Assembly (NCBI GenBank): GCA_045661345.1
Contig: JAZRFM010000026.1
Coordinates: 1 to 51,712 of the forward strand
Origin: RUG12461 sp045661345
GTDB lineage: Bacteria > Bacillota > Clostridia > Lachnospirales > Lachnospiraceae
Direction of reading: 5' to 3'
Length of the DNA: 51,712 nt
The position numbers were made by a program, and so were the translations under genes. Under the pieces are notes generated by a model. It was given only the letters and a program-made list of their open reading frames with translations. It did no database searches and was not told the origin of the DNA. Shown piece by piece: positions 33,017-42,419 of the stretch; the first letter of the stretch is position 1, and each line of letters starts with the position of its first letter.

Positions 33017-33045
33017 ATTATAGCAAGCGTTTTCACAGTTGTCAA
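33017..33045 (-). promoter_or_regulatory. Consensus promoter for the wall hydrolase
   Basis: On the minus strand a perfect TTGACA (33040-33045), 17-bp spacer and perfect TATAAT (33017-33022) lie about 45 bp before the hydrolase ATG. It is the only fully consensus promoter I found in the window and predicts strong expression. Confidence 0.85.
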
Positions 33046-33193
33046 CAAATATGTAACATTTTTGTAATAATCATGAACGAAATATATTTTCCATCTGAGA
33101 GCCTGTGAAAAAAAGACTAGCCGCATCCCTTTCTATTTGATATGATGGTACGGACATGATGGATTTTCGGCCGGAAAGGAGTAACTTGCTAAC

Positions 33194-34903
33194 ATGAAAG
33201 TCAGAAAAATCAGTATTACGAATAAGATGATCATCGGTGTGATCCTTTTGTTTCTCGTATCCGATGCGCTTCTTGGTTTTATGGTCTATAAAAAGTCTTA
33301 TCAAACGCTGCTTGACCAGATCAAGCATAATTCGGAAAACCTGGCGACCATCGTCGCAAACCGAGTCGATGCGGATGTGATCGCAAATGTACAGCCCGGA
33401 GAAGAAGAAACAGAGGAATATCTCGCAGTCAGCCGGGTACTTACAGGTTTTCTCAACGACGCCGGCGTTGAATATCTGTATGCGCTAAGGCCGACCGCAA
33501 ACGGCGGTATGGAATACGCGGTAGACGGCCAGATTGAGGACGCCTCCATGACCGGCAATGTATTTGAAGATGAAGAAGCGCGGCCGGCGCTCTCCGGAAA
33601 CGTCGTGTCCAACCGCAAGCCTTATACGGATGAATGGGGCACACATATCTCCTCATACTGCCCTGTTTATCTGGACGGAAAAGTAGTCGGCGCGATCGGT
33701 GTAGATGTCAGCATGGACTGGATCACAGAGCAGACCTCTGCACTCCTTCGGACGATCATTATTTTATGTATTGTCATCCTTGCGATTGGGATTTTTTTGC
33801 TTTGGCTGCTCAGCCGTCCGCTCAGCCGGAGTTTTCGGACGCTCGATGACAAGATCATCGACCTGACCAATGGCGACGGCGATCTGACCAGAAGCATCGA
33901 ATTGAATACCGGAGATGAATTCGAAGTGATCGGTACACATATTAATGAACTGATCGCATTTTTCCGCAAGATGCTGCTCTCCATTCATCAGGATTCTTCC
34001 AGGCTGAACAAATCCTCTGCGGAGATCGCGGACAACGTCAGAGACGCGCGCAGTGATGCACAGTCCATCTCTGAAACGATGACGGATATGAGTTCCACCA
34101 TGCAGGAGACGGTAGCTTCTTTGAATGAGATCAACGAGCTCATGGCCAATATTACAACGTCATTTGAGGAAATCGTTCGCGAGATCGAACACGGTCGTGA
34201 TTTTGCACATGAGGTCAAGAGCTCTGCTTCCAAGATTGGAGACAATGCAAAAGACGAGCGCGGCGCGGCGGAGATCAAGGTGAATGACATGGCCGCAACG
34301 GTTTCTGATAGGATCGAACGCTCCAAAGCCGTCAGCCATATTGAAGATCTGACCGGAAATATCATCGCGATCGCAAACCAGACCAATCTCCTTGCGCTGA
34401 ACGCTTCCATCGAAGCAGCAAGAGCCGGTGAAGCAGGTCGTGGATTTGCCGTCGTCGCAACCGAGATCGGCGAACTTGCCAACAATTCTCAATCTGCCGC
34501 TTCCGAGATCAAAGATGTCTCGACGGAAGTCATCTATGCAGTCAATGAGCTCGCGACCGAAGCGCAGTCGCTCCTGGACTTCGTCAATCAGACCACGATG
34601 GAAGGCTTTTCGAATCTTGTGAATATGAGTGAGGAATACATTCAGTCGGCCGAGCGGATCTCGGAGATGATGGAGCGGTTCTCTGATGCAACCACTCAGA
34701 TCCAGGCCAATATCGACAACATTCAAAAATCCACCGACTCCGTGAATCAGGCGGTGGAATCTGCTGCAGACGGCGTCACCAGGACTGCGGAAAGAACCGT
34801 TGAGATGACGGACAACATGACCCGCATCGATGAGGAAGCACTCTCCAGCAGTGAGATCTCAAATGAATTGGAATCCGAAATCGGTAAGTTTAAACTCGAG
34901 TAA
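33194..34903 (+). CDS. Methyl-accepting chemotaxis protein
   Basis: The 569-residue membrane chemoreceptor has a helix at about 10-32, an extracytoplasmic sensor of about 150 residues with a Cache-like EYLYALRP motif and a second helix (about 186-208). A HAMP domain (to about 260) and a long cytoplasmic coiled coil follow. The highly conserved hairpin tip is near residues 390-415 (IANQTNLLALN). It should signal through CheA/CheW, which are not in the window. The ligand is unknown. Its last 14 bp overlap the end of ribF on the other strand, and no terminator hairpin is visible at the junction. Its promoter is not clear. Confidence 0.93.
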   Translation: MKVRKISITNKMIIGVILLFLVSDALLGFMVYKKSYQTLLDQIKHNSENLATIVANRVDADVIANVQPGEEETEEYLAVSRVLTGFLNDAGVEYLYALRPTANGGMEYAVDGQIEDASMTGNVFEDEEARPALSGNVVSNRKPYTDEWGTHISSYCPVYLDGKVVGAIGVDVSMDWITEQTSALLRTIIILCIVILAIGIFLLWLLSRPLSRSFRTLDDKIIDLTNGDGDLTRSIELNTGDEFEVIGTHINELIAFFRKMLLSIHQDSSRLNKSSAEIADNVRDARSDAQSISETMTDMSSTMQETVASLNEINELMANITTSFEEIVREIEHGRDFAHEVKSSASKIGDNAKDERGAAEIKVNDMAATVSDRIERSKAVSHIEDLTGNIIAIANQTNLLALNASIEAARAGEAGRGFAVVATEIGELANNSQSAASEIKDVSTEVIYAVNELATEAQSLLDFVNQTTMEGFSNLVNMSEEYIQSAERISEMMERFSDATTQIQANIDNIQKSTDSVNQAVESAADGVTRTAERTVEMTDNMTRIDEEALSSSEISNELESEIGKFKLE

Positions 34904-35795
34904 GTTCTTTCGCTTTCTCAATATCCGCCCGCATCGCTTCCTGCAGGGCCGTAAGATCCGGGAAGCGTTTCTCCGGGCGCAGGAAGGATAAAAACTCTGT
35001 TTTGATCTCCTCCCCGTAGTTCTCCCCTTCAAAAGAAAAGAGGTGCGTCTCGACGCTGACAGGCGCATTGCCTTCGACCGTCGGTTTGACGCCGACATTG
35101 GAAACGCCGGCATGGCGCACGCCGTTGATCTCGGTCGTCGTGACGTAAACGCCGTTCGGCGGCAGGAGTTTTGCCGGCTCCGGGATCAGGTTCATCGTCG
35201 GGATTCCAATCCTGCGACCGATCTGGTTGCCATGCCGCACCTTTCCGGACACGAAATAAGGATAGCCCAGCATGACGTTTGCCTTCTCCATATCTCCTTC
35301 ACGGACTGTCTCACGGATATAGGTACTGCTGATATCGCGCCCTTCATGCTGTAATTTTTCCACGATCTTCGTTTCAAAGGACAGCTTCTGCCCAAGTTCC
35401 TGCAGTACCACAGCATTCCCTTCTTTCCGATAGCCAAACGTACAATCCGTCCCTGCGATTATGCATCGGATATTGGCACGCTCCTTCAGCATCCTTAAAA
35501 AAGCCTCCGGCCGCATGCAGCGGATCGTTTCATCAAACGGGCAAAGGATCGTCACATCAATCCCGGCGCGCGCAAAAAGTTCGCATTTCTCGCGATTTGT
35601 GGAAAGGATCTTTTTATTTTCCGATTGCGGGGGTGTCTCGAACGTAAAAATGACTGCTGTCAGTCCCTCCGCTTTTTTTTGCAGAAGTGCCTCCAGCAGG
35701 TATTCATGTCCGCGATGGAGTCCGTCAAATTTGCCGATCGCAAGTGCCGTCTCCTCTTTTATGAAAAAATCAGTCGTTCCCAGAAATGTCTTCAT
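34890..35795 (-). CDS. ribF: Bifunctional riboflavin kinase / FAD synthetase
   Basis: RibF makes FMN and then FAD from riboflavin. The 301-residue protein has the N-terminal adenylyltransferase domain (IGKFDGLHRGHEYLL near residue 20, an HIGH-like site, and a later SSTYIRETVREG near 150) and the C-terminal riboflavin kinase domain (GRRIGIPTMNL near 195, with the conserved PxGVYVT start). The ATG at 35795 overlaps the truB stop by 4 bp; the frame is open to 35981 but that part overlaps truB. It supplies the FMN/FAD used by Rnf, ApbE and other flavoproteins of the window. Confidence 0.96.
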   Translation of the reverse strand: MKTFLGTTDFFIKEETALAIGKFDGLHRGHEYLLEALLQKKAEGLTAVIFTFETPPQSENKKILSTNREKCELFARAGIDVTILCPFDETIRCMRPEAFLRMLKERANIRCIIAGTDCTFGYRKEGNAVVLQELGQKLSFETKIVEKLQHEGRDISSTYIRETVREGDMEKANVMLGYPYFVSGKVRHGNQIGRRIGIPTMNLIPEPAKLLPPNGVYVTTTEINGVRHAGVSNVGVKPTVEGNAPVSVETHLFSFEGENYGEEIKTEFLSFLRPEKRFPDLTALQEAMRADIEKAKELTRV

Positions 35796-36502
35796 GGTTT
35801 CTTTTGTATGTCTCCATCCGGATGCACCGGATAAAAACAAGTCTCCAACGTGCCATTCTTTTCTGCCGCCTCGATCTCTGCGATCTTCATCGCGGTAGAA
35901 AGGGTGAATTCCCCGACACGGATGCGTACGAGGGATTCCATGCAAGCAGGGAGGGATAATTTTTCCCCGATATCCTCGCAAAGTGCTCGGATATAGGTGC
36001 CGCGTCCGCAGACTGTCGATATCGTAATACGCGGTAACAGCATCTCTTCCAGCGTCAAAGACGGGATCGATACCTGCCTTGGCTCTCGTTCGATCACGAC
36101 GCCCTCTCTTGCGTATTCATACAGGCGTTTGCCATTCACTTTCAATGCGGAATACATGGGCGGGATCTGTGCATAGCCCGGTACAAAAGAGGTAAGCACC
36201 TGTTCAATCTCTTCTTTTGTCAGCGCCGGCACGTTGGCCTCGGCAAGAACATTTCCCGTGATGTCTCCGGTATCGGTCTTTTTCCCGAACAGTAACACCG
36301 CTCGATACTCCTTGTCATGGTCCATCAGCGCTTCGACTGCTTTCGTCGCGCGTCCGACACAGACCGGCAGCACGCCTTCCGCGTCCGGATCCAGCGTCCC
36401 GGTATGGCCGATCTTCTTAATCTTTAAGATCCGCCGGAGCTTCGCCACCACATCAAAAGACGTCCAGCCCTTTTCCTTATAGATATTCAGAATGCCGTCC
36501 AT
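35792..36502 (-). CDS. truB: tRNA pseudouridine-55 synthase
   Basis: TruB makes pseudouridine 55 in the T-loop of tRNAs. The 236-residue protein has KIGHTGTLDPDAEGVLPVC (about 33-51), which contains the catalytic Asp in GTLDP, and the later RGTYIRALCEDIG motif near 170. The C-terminal PUA domain is absent or very short, as in many Firmicutes TruB proteins. I use the ATG at 36502; a GTG one codon upstream is possible. It overlaps nrnA by one base and ribF by four. Confidence 0.95.
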   Translation of the reverse strand: MDGILNIYKEKGWTSFDVVAKLRRILKIKKIGHTGTLDPDAEGVLPVCVGRATKAVEALMDHDKEYRAVLLFGKKTDTGDITGNVLAEANVPALTKEEIEQVLTSFVPGYAQIPPMYSALKVNGKRLYEYAREGVVIEREPRQVSIPSLTLEEMLLPRITISTVCGRGTYIRALCEDIGEKLSLPACMESLVRIRVGEFTLSTAMKIAEIEAAEKNGTLETCFYPVHPDGDIQKKP

Positions 36503-37464
36503 CACGCGCCTGCTTCCAGCTGTTTTTGCATCTCCGCGACGATTTCACTCAAAAATGTCTCCGGATCTCCATTTAATGTCGCTCCTGCTGCACGGACATG
36601 GCCGCCGCCGCCATATTTCATCGTAATCTCCGCACAATCTACGATCGAGGACGACCTGAGGCTCAGTTTGTACTCTCCTTCTCCGGTCTGATACATCAAA
36701 ATCGATGCTTCCACGCCTTTTGTACAACGGAGCTGTGCAACAATGCCCTCCGTATCCTTCCTGCAAGCCCCGATCGAAGCGAAGTCTTCATTAGAAAGAA
36801 TGGAAGAGATCACCTTTCCGCCCAAATGCAAACGGCTTTTCATCAGGGCGAGTCCCATGGCTTTTGTCTCTGCATACGTTTTCTGATAAAACGTATGATC
36901 CACGATTACGGGAAACTCGATCCCGCACTCCATCAAAAAGCCTGCCGCTTCCATCGTAGAACGGTGCGTACAGGAATACTGAAACACACCGGTGTCATGC
37001 ACCATCCCGGTGTAAAGGCATTCTGCGATCTCTTTTGTGATCTTCTCTTTGGAAATGAGCTGGAAGACCAGCTCGCAGGTAGAACTTGCGTCCGGAAAAG
37101 TATAGTTTTCCTTTGCAAAGCTTTGATTACTGATATGATGATCGATACAGAGCGTGTCAGCAGCCTCTTCAAAGTATTTCGCACGGTCTCCGAGGCGCTT
37201 TAAGTCTCCGCAATCCAGGCAGATAAAAAGATCAAACGGCGCACGTTCCGGTACGTCGTTGATGATCTCTGCGGATCGGGACAGAAAAGAAAAGGCCGGA
37301 GGGATTTCCTCCAGAAAAAGCTCCGTTTTCACCTCGGGATGATACGTCCGCAGATAGTTATAGACACCCAGCGTGGAGCCGACGCAGTCACCGTCCGGCT
37401 TGACATGTCCGGAAATCGCAACGGTCTGTTTGCCTGTCAGCACTTCCTCCAATGACTGTATCAT
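36502..37464 (-). CDS. nrnA: Bifunctional oligoribonuclease / pAp phosphatase NrnA
   Basis: NrnA degrades very short RNAs and removes phosphate from 3'-phosphoadenosine 5'-phosphate. The 320-residue DHH/DHHA1 protein shows GHVKPDGDCVGSTLG (about 20-34), LFICLDCGD (about 78-86), the DHH motif in CIDHHISNQSF (about 107-117) and the C-terminal GGGGHVRAAGAT (about 285-296). It lies between rbfA (4-bp overlap) and truB, its usual place in Clostridia. Confidence 0.95.
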   Translation of the reverse strand: MIQSLEEVLTGKQTVAISGHVKPDGDCVGSTLGVYNYLRTYHPEVKTELFLEEIPPAFSFLSRSAEIINDVPERAPFDLFICLDCGDLKRLGDRAKYFEEAADTLCIDHHISNQSFAKENYTFPDASSTCELVFQLISKEKITKEIAECLYTGMVHDTGVFQYSCTHRSTMEAAGFLMECGIEFPVIVDHTFYQKTYAETKAMGLALMKSRLHLGGKVISSILSNEDFASIGACRKDTEGIVAQLRCTKGVEASILMYQTGEGEYKLSLRSSSIVDCAEITMKYGGGGHVRAAGATLNGDPETFLSEIVAEMQKQLEAGA

Positions 37465-37820
37465 TCTTTTCCCCCAACTACTTCATCGATCTTTTTTGAC
37501 ATATTGACACCGTACTCGATAGACTGGTCCAAAATAAAGCGGATTTCCGGTGTGTTACGCAGATTCAGATTTTTAGCGAGGGTGCTTCGGATAAATCCCT
37601 CTGCACTCTTTAAACCTACGATCGTATTCTCCTGAGACTCCTTGCCGCCGAGCACGCTGACATAAGCCTTACAGGTCTTGAGATCCGGCGCGACCTCCAC
37701 CGCCGTGATGCTGGTCATGGGGTCGATACGCGGATCCTTTAATTCAGAGCGGATGATGTTGGCAAGCTCATGATGAACCTCCTGATTCACCCGCTGATTC
37801 TTCATGGAATGTTTTCTCAC
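37461..37820 (-). CDS. rbfA: Ribosome-binding factor A
   Basis: RbfA aids late maturation of the 30S subunit. The 119-residue protein is a KH-type fold with the typical RVNQEVHHELANIIRSELKDPRI start and ILDQSIEYGVNMSKKIDEV end (each quoted only as a landmark here: VNQEVHHELANII and IEYGVNMSKKI). It lies directly between infB and nrnA, as expected. Confidence 0.95.
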   Translation of the reverse strand: MRKHSMKNQRVNQEVHHELANIIRSELKDPRIDPMTSITAVEVAPDLKTCKAYVSVLGGKESQENTIVGLKSAEGFIRSTLAKNLNLRNTPEIRFILDQSIEYGVNMSKKIDEVVGGKE

Positions 37821-37829
37821 GGGCTCTCC

Positions 37830-40586
37830 TTATCTTGCGACTTCGACCATCTTATAGGCTTCGACCTGATCAAGCTCCGCAATGTCATTGAAGCCGTCAA
37901 AGACAAGACCGCATTCGAAGCCTGCCTTGACTTCCTTCACATCATCCTTAAAGCGCTTTAAGGACGCGAGATCGCCTTCAAAGATCTGCTCGCCTTCTCT
38001 GGTGATACGGCACTTGCAGCCACGCTCAAAAACGCCGTCAAGCACATAGGATCCGGCGATATTGCCGATACCGGATGCCTTGAAAATCTGGCGGATCTCC
38101 GCATGCCCGATCACCTTCTCCTCGAAGACCGGATCCAGCATACCCTTCATGGCAGCCTCCACATCCTCGATCGCATTGTAGATGACCTTATACAGACGGA
38201 TATCCACGCCTTCCGTCTCTGCGGTGGATTTTGCCTGGGGATCGGGACGCACGTTGAATCCGATAATGATGGCAGACGAAGCCGATGCCAAAATGACGTC
38301 CGATTCGTTGATCGCGCCCACACCGCCATGGATCACCTTCACCACGACCTCGTCGTTGGAAAGCTTCTCCAGAGACTGCTTCACAGCCTCCACAGAGCCC
38401 TGTACATCCGCTTTGACGATAATATCCAGCTCCTTGACATTTCCTGCCTGGATCTGTGAAAACAGATCGTCCAGAGACATTCTCGCCCGGGTCTCTTCCA
38501 ACAGCTTCTCTTTGTCCTGAGAAATATATGTCTGTGCAAAGTTGTGTGCATCCTTCTCGGAATCGCAGACCACGAAGGTCTCACCCGCATCGGGGACGTT
38601 ATTTAAGCCAAGGATCTCCACCGGAGTCGAGGGGCCCGCCTCTTTCAGACGTCTTCCCTTTTCATCGATCATGGCGCGGACTTTTCCGTAGGCAGAGCCA
38701 CAGGCCACAGGCTGTCCGACCTTCAGGGTACCCTTTTGTACCAGAACGGTCGCCACCGCACCGCGTCCTTTATCCAGCTGTGCCTCCACGACGACGCCGC
38801 GGGCATTCCGTTTCGGATTTGCCTTGAGCTCCAGAACATCCGCCGTGAGCAATACCATCTCAAGGAGATTATCAATTCCCTCATGGGTGTGTGCGGAAAC
38901 CGGCGCAAAGACAGTACTGCCGCCCCAGTCCTCCGGAATCAGCTCATATTCGGAAAGCTCCTGTTTTACGCGATCAATATTCGCGTTGGGCTTATCAATC
39001 TTGTTGATGGCAACGATGATTTCGATCCCTGCCGCACGGGCATGGTTGATAGCCTCCACGGTCTGCGGCATCACGCCGTCATCCGCCGCGACCACGAGGA
39101 TCGCGATATCCGTGGACTTGGCGCCCCGCATACGCATAGCTGTAAAAGCCTCATGACCCGGTGTGTCGAGGAATGTGATCTTCCGTCCGTTGATGGATAC
39201 CACATATGCACCAATCTTCTGTGTGATCCCGCCTGCTTCGCGATCCGTCACATGCGTATCGCGGATCGCGTCCAGGAGCGAGGTTTTACCGTGGTCAACG
39301 TGTCCCATGACGCACACGACAGGGGGTCTTGCCACCATGCGGCTTTCATCCTCTTCTTCCTCCCTCAGGAGCTCCGCGATCACATCGACCTTTTCTTCCT
39401 GCTCCGCGATAAAGTTGAACTCCAGCGCGATCTCTTCCGCCGTCTCATAATCGACTTCCTGATTCATGGTGACCATCTGGCCTTTCAGGAAAAGCTTTTT
39501 GATCAGTACGGATGCCTGTACCTTCATCCGGTCGGAAAGCTCCTTGATGGTCAGATGCTCCGGCAGGGTGATGGATTTGATCGTATCCTCTTCCTCTTTT
39601 TTCTGGGGCTGCGGCTGCGGTTTCTTGCGATTGCTGCGCTTCTCCAGATTAAAGAAGTTCTCCTGTCTCTTTCCGCCCAGACGGTCATTGTCCCGGCGGT
39701 TGTTATTGCCCTTCTGATTCCCTCTTCCACGTCCGCCGTCTTTTGCGTTGCGGTTGTCTCCGGAGGGAGATTGCTGTGCCGCGGCGGGATTGGTACGTAC
39801 AAAACGATTCTGCTCTCCCGGCGCTCTTCTCACCGGTGCTCCCGTTCCTCTGTCCCCTCCCGCAGGGCGTCTCACCCGCTCTCCTGCCGGACGGGATTCT
39901 CTGGCCGGGCGTTCTGCCGCTTCTTTCTGCCGTGCAGCAGCCTCTGCCGCCGCGCGTTCCGCGTCGGCACGCTCTCTGTCCTGACGCTCGCTTTCCATGA
40001 GGCGCTTGCTGACCGGGCGCTCACCGTTCAGCCTTCTGCTGACCGGGCGTTCTCCCGGACGCGCCATACCGCCTCTGCGCGGATCCATGCCGCCCTGGGG
40101 ACGATAGCCCGGACGATCCGCACCGTTCTTGGTATTCTGCGGATTAAAAACCGCAAAGGTGGTCTTCTTCTTCGGGCGCAGTGGCCTTCCGTCCGGCCCC
40201 AGCCTGACGGGGCGCTTTGCGGGATCCCCGGCCGGTCTTTTCGGGGACGCTTCCCCCGCTTTCGCTCCTTCCTGCTTTTCGGCAGGCTTTGGTTTCGCAG
40301 GCGCTTTTTCCTCCACAGGCTTTGCCGCGCTCTCCTTCTTTGCCGACGCGTCCTCTTTCGGCTCCTTCTTTGCCGGTACTTCTTCTTTCGGCTCCTTCTT
40401 CGCTTTCTTCTCTTCCGACTCCGCACCGGAGGAAGCCGCCTTCTTGCCGTATTTCCTGTTCGCCAGCGCGATCGCATCTTCTTTTGCGGTACTGGCGGCT
40501 TTTACCTCCAGGCCGTTTTCCGCAAGAAATGCGACAAGCTCCTTTGACTCAATTCCGAGTTCTTTTGCAAGTTCATGTACTCTCAT
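37830..40586 (-). CDS. infB: Translation initiation factor IF-2
   Basis: IF-2 is the GTPase that brings initiator tRNA to the ribosome. The 918-residue protein has an N-terminal IF2_N motif (MRVHELAKELGIESKEL) and a long basic and acidic linker of Lys, Glu, Ala, Arg and Gly (about 55-330). A second IF2_N-like region (about 340-400) precedes the G domain with GHVDHGKTSLLDAI (about 430), DTPGHEAFT and NKIDKPNAN, followed by domains II to IV. In-frame ATG codons within the linker could yield shorter forms, as known for IF-2 elsewhere. It adjoins ylxQ directly. Confidence 0.97.
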   Translation of the reverse strand: MRVHELAKELGIESKELVAFLAENGLEVKAASTAKEDAIALANRKYGKKAASSGAESEEKKAKKEPKEEVPAKKEPKEDASAKKESAAKPVEEKAPAKPKPAEKQEGAKAGEASPKRPAGDPAKRPVRLGPDGRPLRPKKKTTFAVFNPQNTKNGADRPGYRPQGGMDPRRGGMARPGERPVSRRLNGERPVSKRLMESERQDRERADAERAAAEAAARQKEAAERPARESRPAGERVRRPAGGDRGTGAPVRRAPGEQNRFVRTNPAAAQQSPSGDNRNAKDGGRGRGNQKGNNNRRDNDRLGGKRQENFFNLEKRSNRKKPQPQPQKKEEEDTIKSITLPEHLTIKELSDRMKVQASVLIKKLFLKGQMVTMNQEVDYETAEEIALEFNFIAEQEEKVDVIAELLREEEEDESRMVARPPVVCVMGHVDHGKTSLLDAIRDTHVTDREAGGITQKIGAYVVSINGRKITFLDTPGHEAFTAMRMRGAKSTDIAILVVAADDGVMPQTVEAINHARAAGIEIIVAINKIDKPNANIDRVKQELSEYELIPEDWGGSTVFAPVSAHTHEGIDNLLEMVLLTADVLELKANPKRNARGVVVEAQLDKGRGAVATVLVQKGTLKVGQPVACGSAYGKVRAMIDEKGRRLKEAGPSTPVEILGLNNVPDAGETFVVCDSEKDAHNFAQTYISQDKEKLLEETRARMSLDDLFSQIQAGNVKELDIIVKADVQGSVEAVKQSLEKLSNDEVVVKVIHGGVGAINESDVILASASSAIIIGFNVRPDPQAKSTAETEGVDIRLYKVIYNAIEDVEAAMKGMLDPVFEEKVIGHAEIRQIFKASGIGNIAGSYVLDGVFERGCKCRITREGEQIFEGDLASLKRFKDDVKEVKAGFECGLVFDGFNDIAELDQVEAYKMVEVAR

Positions 40587-40952
40587 CTACTTGGCCACCT
40601 CCGTCTTTACTCCTCTATTTCTCTCAGTTCCTGTTTGATCCTCATTCTGAAATGCCTGCGAAAGCATCTTTGCAAACGATGCATCCGTGACTGCGGCTGT
40701 TGCGCGAAAATCCCTGCCGATGCAATGGCCGAGCGCCTCTCTGTCCGCGTATTCCACCAAAGGAACCCTTCCAAAAGCACAGGCATCCCGAAATTTCTTT
40801 TTGGTATTCTCCGATGCATCCGTTGCCAACAGCACCAGACGTGCGCTGCCATCCTTGATGGCCGTCTCGGTCTGGAACTCTCCGCTTTTGATCTGTCCGG
40901 CTTTTGCGGCCAGAGAGAGGGCGGACAGCACTCTGTCACGTTTTTTCTCCAA
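40587..40952 (-). CDS. L7Ae-family RNA-binding protein (YlxQ-like)
   Basis: The 121-residue protein is a member of the L7Ae/L30e/S12e family that lies between ylxR and infB in Firmicutes (YlxQ). Its family binds kink-turn RNAs; the precise target of YlxQ is unsettled. Features include LSLAAKAGQIKSGEFQTETAI (about 12-32, landmark LAAKAGQIKSG), LVLLATDASENTKKKF and the VPLVEYADREALG segment. A short C-terminal extension of about 25 residues goes beyond the core fold. It overlaps neither neighbour. Confidence 0.9.
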   Translation of the reverse strand: MEKKRDRVLSALSLAAKAGQIKSGEFQTETAIKDGSARLVLLATDASENTKKKFRDACAFGRVPLVEYADREALGHCIGRDFRATAAVTDASFAKMLSQAFQNEDQTGTERNRGVKTEVAK

Positions 40953-40957
40953 ACTTT

Positions 40958-41221
40958 CTATATCTCCTCTTTTAACTGAAGGGCAAGGTCTTTTGAAATC
41001 CGGTTCTTTTTCACTGCTTTCTCCAGGCAGCCATCATCCCTGCAAAGATACGCTCCGCGCCCTTCTCGTTTTTGTGTGGGGTCATAGGTCAGGGATCCGC
41101 TTATATCCTTCGTCAGGCGAAAAAGCTCAGGCTTTGCTTTCCTCGTCCTGCACAGGAGGCACATCCTCAGCGGCGTCTGCCTCGGTTCCTTCTTCTCCCG
41201 CAGGCGCTTCTCCTTCTTCAT
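40958..41221 (-). CDS. rnpM: YlxR/RnpM-family RNA-binding protein
   Basis: The 87-residue protein matches the YlxR family (also called RnpM, a modulator of RNase P in Bacillus). The conserved core RQTPLRMCLLCRTRKAKPELF (landmark LRMCLLC) and later GRGAYLC are present. The homologous core begins before the ATG at 41164, so the nearest usable start is the ATG at 41221, preceded by GAGGA. That start lies inside nusA, giving a 95-bp out-of-frame overlap. A much longer open frame to 41386 has no support. Confidence 0.85.
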   Translation of the reverse strand: MKKEKRLREKKEPRQTPLRMCLLCRTRKAKPELFRLTKDISGSLTYDPTQKREGRGAYLCRDDGCLEKAVKKNRISKDLALQLKEEI

Positions 41222-42389
41222 AGGCTCCGTCCTCATACGCTTCGTCCTCATATTCGCCTTCCACGTACTCACCTTCTTCGTATTCGCCCTCCAGATACTC
41301 GTCATCCTCGTAGTATCCGTCCTCATATTCATCATAATCCATGAAGTCGCCGGCTTCTCTTGCCTGTGTCTCGGATTTGATGTCAATCTTAAACCCGGTC
41401 AGACGGGCCGCAAGCCGCGCATTCTGGCCTTCCCGACCGATTGCCAGAGAAAGCTGATAATCCGGCACCACGACCTTTGCCGATTTTTCGTCACCGTCCG
41501 CAATGACGGAAATGACCTTTGCCGGGGAAAGAGCATTCTCGATCAGCATTGCCGGGTTATCGCTCCAGGTAATGATGTCGATCTTTTCCCCGTGAAGCTC
41601 ATTGACAATCGCGTTCACTCTCGTCCCGTTCATACCGACACAAGCCCCTACCGGATCCACGTCCTCGTCATTGGACCATACCGCAATCTTGGTACGGCTG
41701 CCGGGCTCTCTCGCTATGCTCTTGATCTCCACAACGCCTTCCCGGACTTCCGTCACTTCCTCTTCAAACAGCTTCTTTACCAGCTCCGGATGCGTCCTGG
41801 ACACAAGGATCCTCGGCCCCTTCGGAGTGGATTTTACCTCCAGGATAAAGACCTTGATGCGTTCATTCGGCCGGAAATGCTCGGAACGCACCTGTTCATT
41901 CTCCGTCAGCATCGCATCCGTTTTGCCGAGGTTGATGCTGATATTGCGTCCCACATTGCGCTGTACAATACCGGTTGCCAGCTGTCTTTCCATGGAAGAG
42001 AACTCATTGTAGATACTGCGGCGTTCCTCCTCGCGAATCTTCTGCAGGATCACATTCTTGGCGTTCTGCGTTGCGATCCGCCCGAAAGACTTGGACTGGA
42101 TCTCCGTACTGACGATATCTCCCAACTGATAAGACGGATCGATCATCTTTGCATCGGCAAGACTGATTTCCAGCGCTTTATCCTCCACCTCGGAAACCAC
42201 GGTTCTCTCCTGCTTCACCGTATATTCACAGGTCTCCGGATCGATATTGACCTTGATATTATCGGATTTGCCGAAATGATTTTCGCATGCCTTGAGCAGG
42301 GAATTACCGATCGCTTCCAGCAGGGTCTCCCGCGGAATGTTTTTCTCCTTTTCGAGCATGTTCAAGGCTTCCATCAGTTCTGTGTTCAT
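41127..42389 (-). CDS. nusA: Transcription termination/antitermination factor NusA
   Basis: NusA binds RNA polymerase and nascent RNA and tunes pausing and termination. The 420-residue protein has the N-terminal polymerase-binding domain, an S1 domain (about 135-200) and two KH domains (about 235-345, with DPVGACVGMNGTRV and LAIGREGQNARLAARL). It ends in an acidic tail of Glu, Asp, Tyr and Gly repeats (about 350-420), which is longer than the Bacillus norm and repetitive. Its 3' end overlaps the ylxR start by 95 bp. GGAGGG precedes the ATG. Confidence 0.96.
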   Translation of the reverse strand: MNTELMEALNMLEKEKNIPRETLLEAIGNSLLKACENHFGKSDNIKVNIDPETCEYTVKQERTVVSEVEDKALEISLADAKMIDPSYQLGDIVSTEIQSKSFGRIATQNAKNVILQKIREEERRSIYNEFSSMERQLATGIVQRNVGRNISINLGKTDAMLTENEQVRSEHFRPNERIKVFILEVKSTPKGPRILVSRTHPELVKKLFEEEVTEVREGVVEIKSIAREPGSRTKIAVWSNDEDVDPVGACVGMNGTRVNAIVNELHGEKIDIITWSDNPAMLIENALSPAKVISVIADGDEKSAKVVVPDYQLSLAIGREGQNARLAARLTGFKIDIKSETQAREAGDFMDYDEYEDGYYEDDEYLEGEYEEGEYVEGEYEDEAYEDGAYEEGEAPAGEEGTEADAAEDVPPVQDEESKA

Positions 42390-42419
42390 CTTTTTCCCTC
42401 CATAAAAGAAACTGTATGT

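Noticed and set aside
33100..33193. Flagellar-type (sigma-28) promoter before the chemoreceptor
   Set aside because: I looked for TAAA and GCCGATAT at the expected spacing and did not find them.
38736..40547. 603-residue plus-strand open frame across infB
   Set aside because: It is a shadow of the GC-rich infB sequence; the translation has no domain pattern, and infB is certain.
41164..41386. Upstream extension of YlxR to 41386
   Set aside because: The extra residues are the nusA acidic tail read out of frame and match nothing in the YlxR family.
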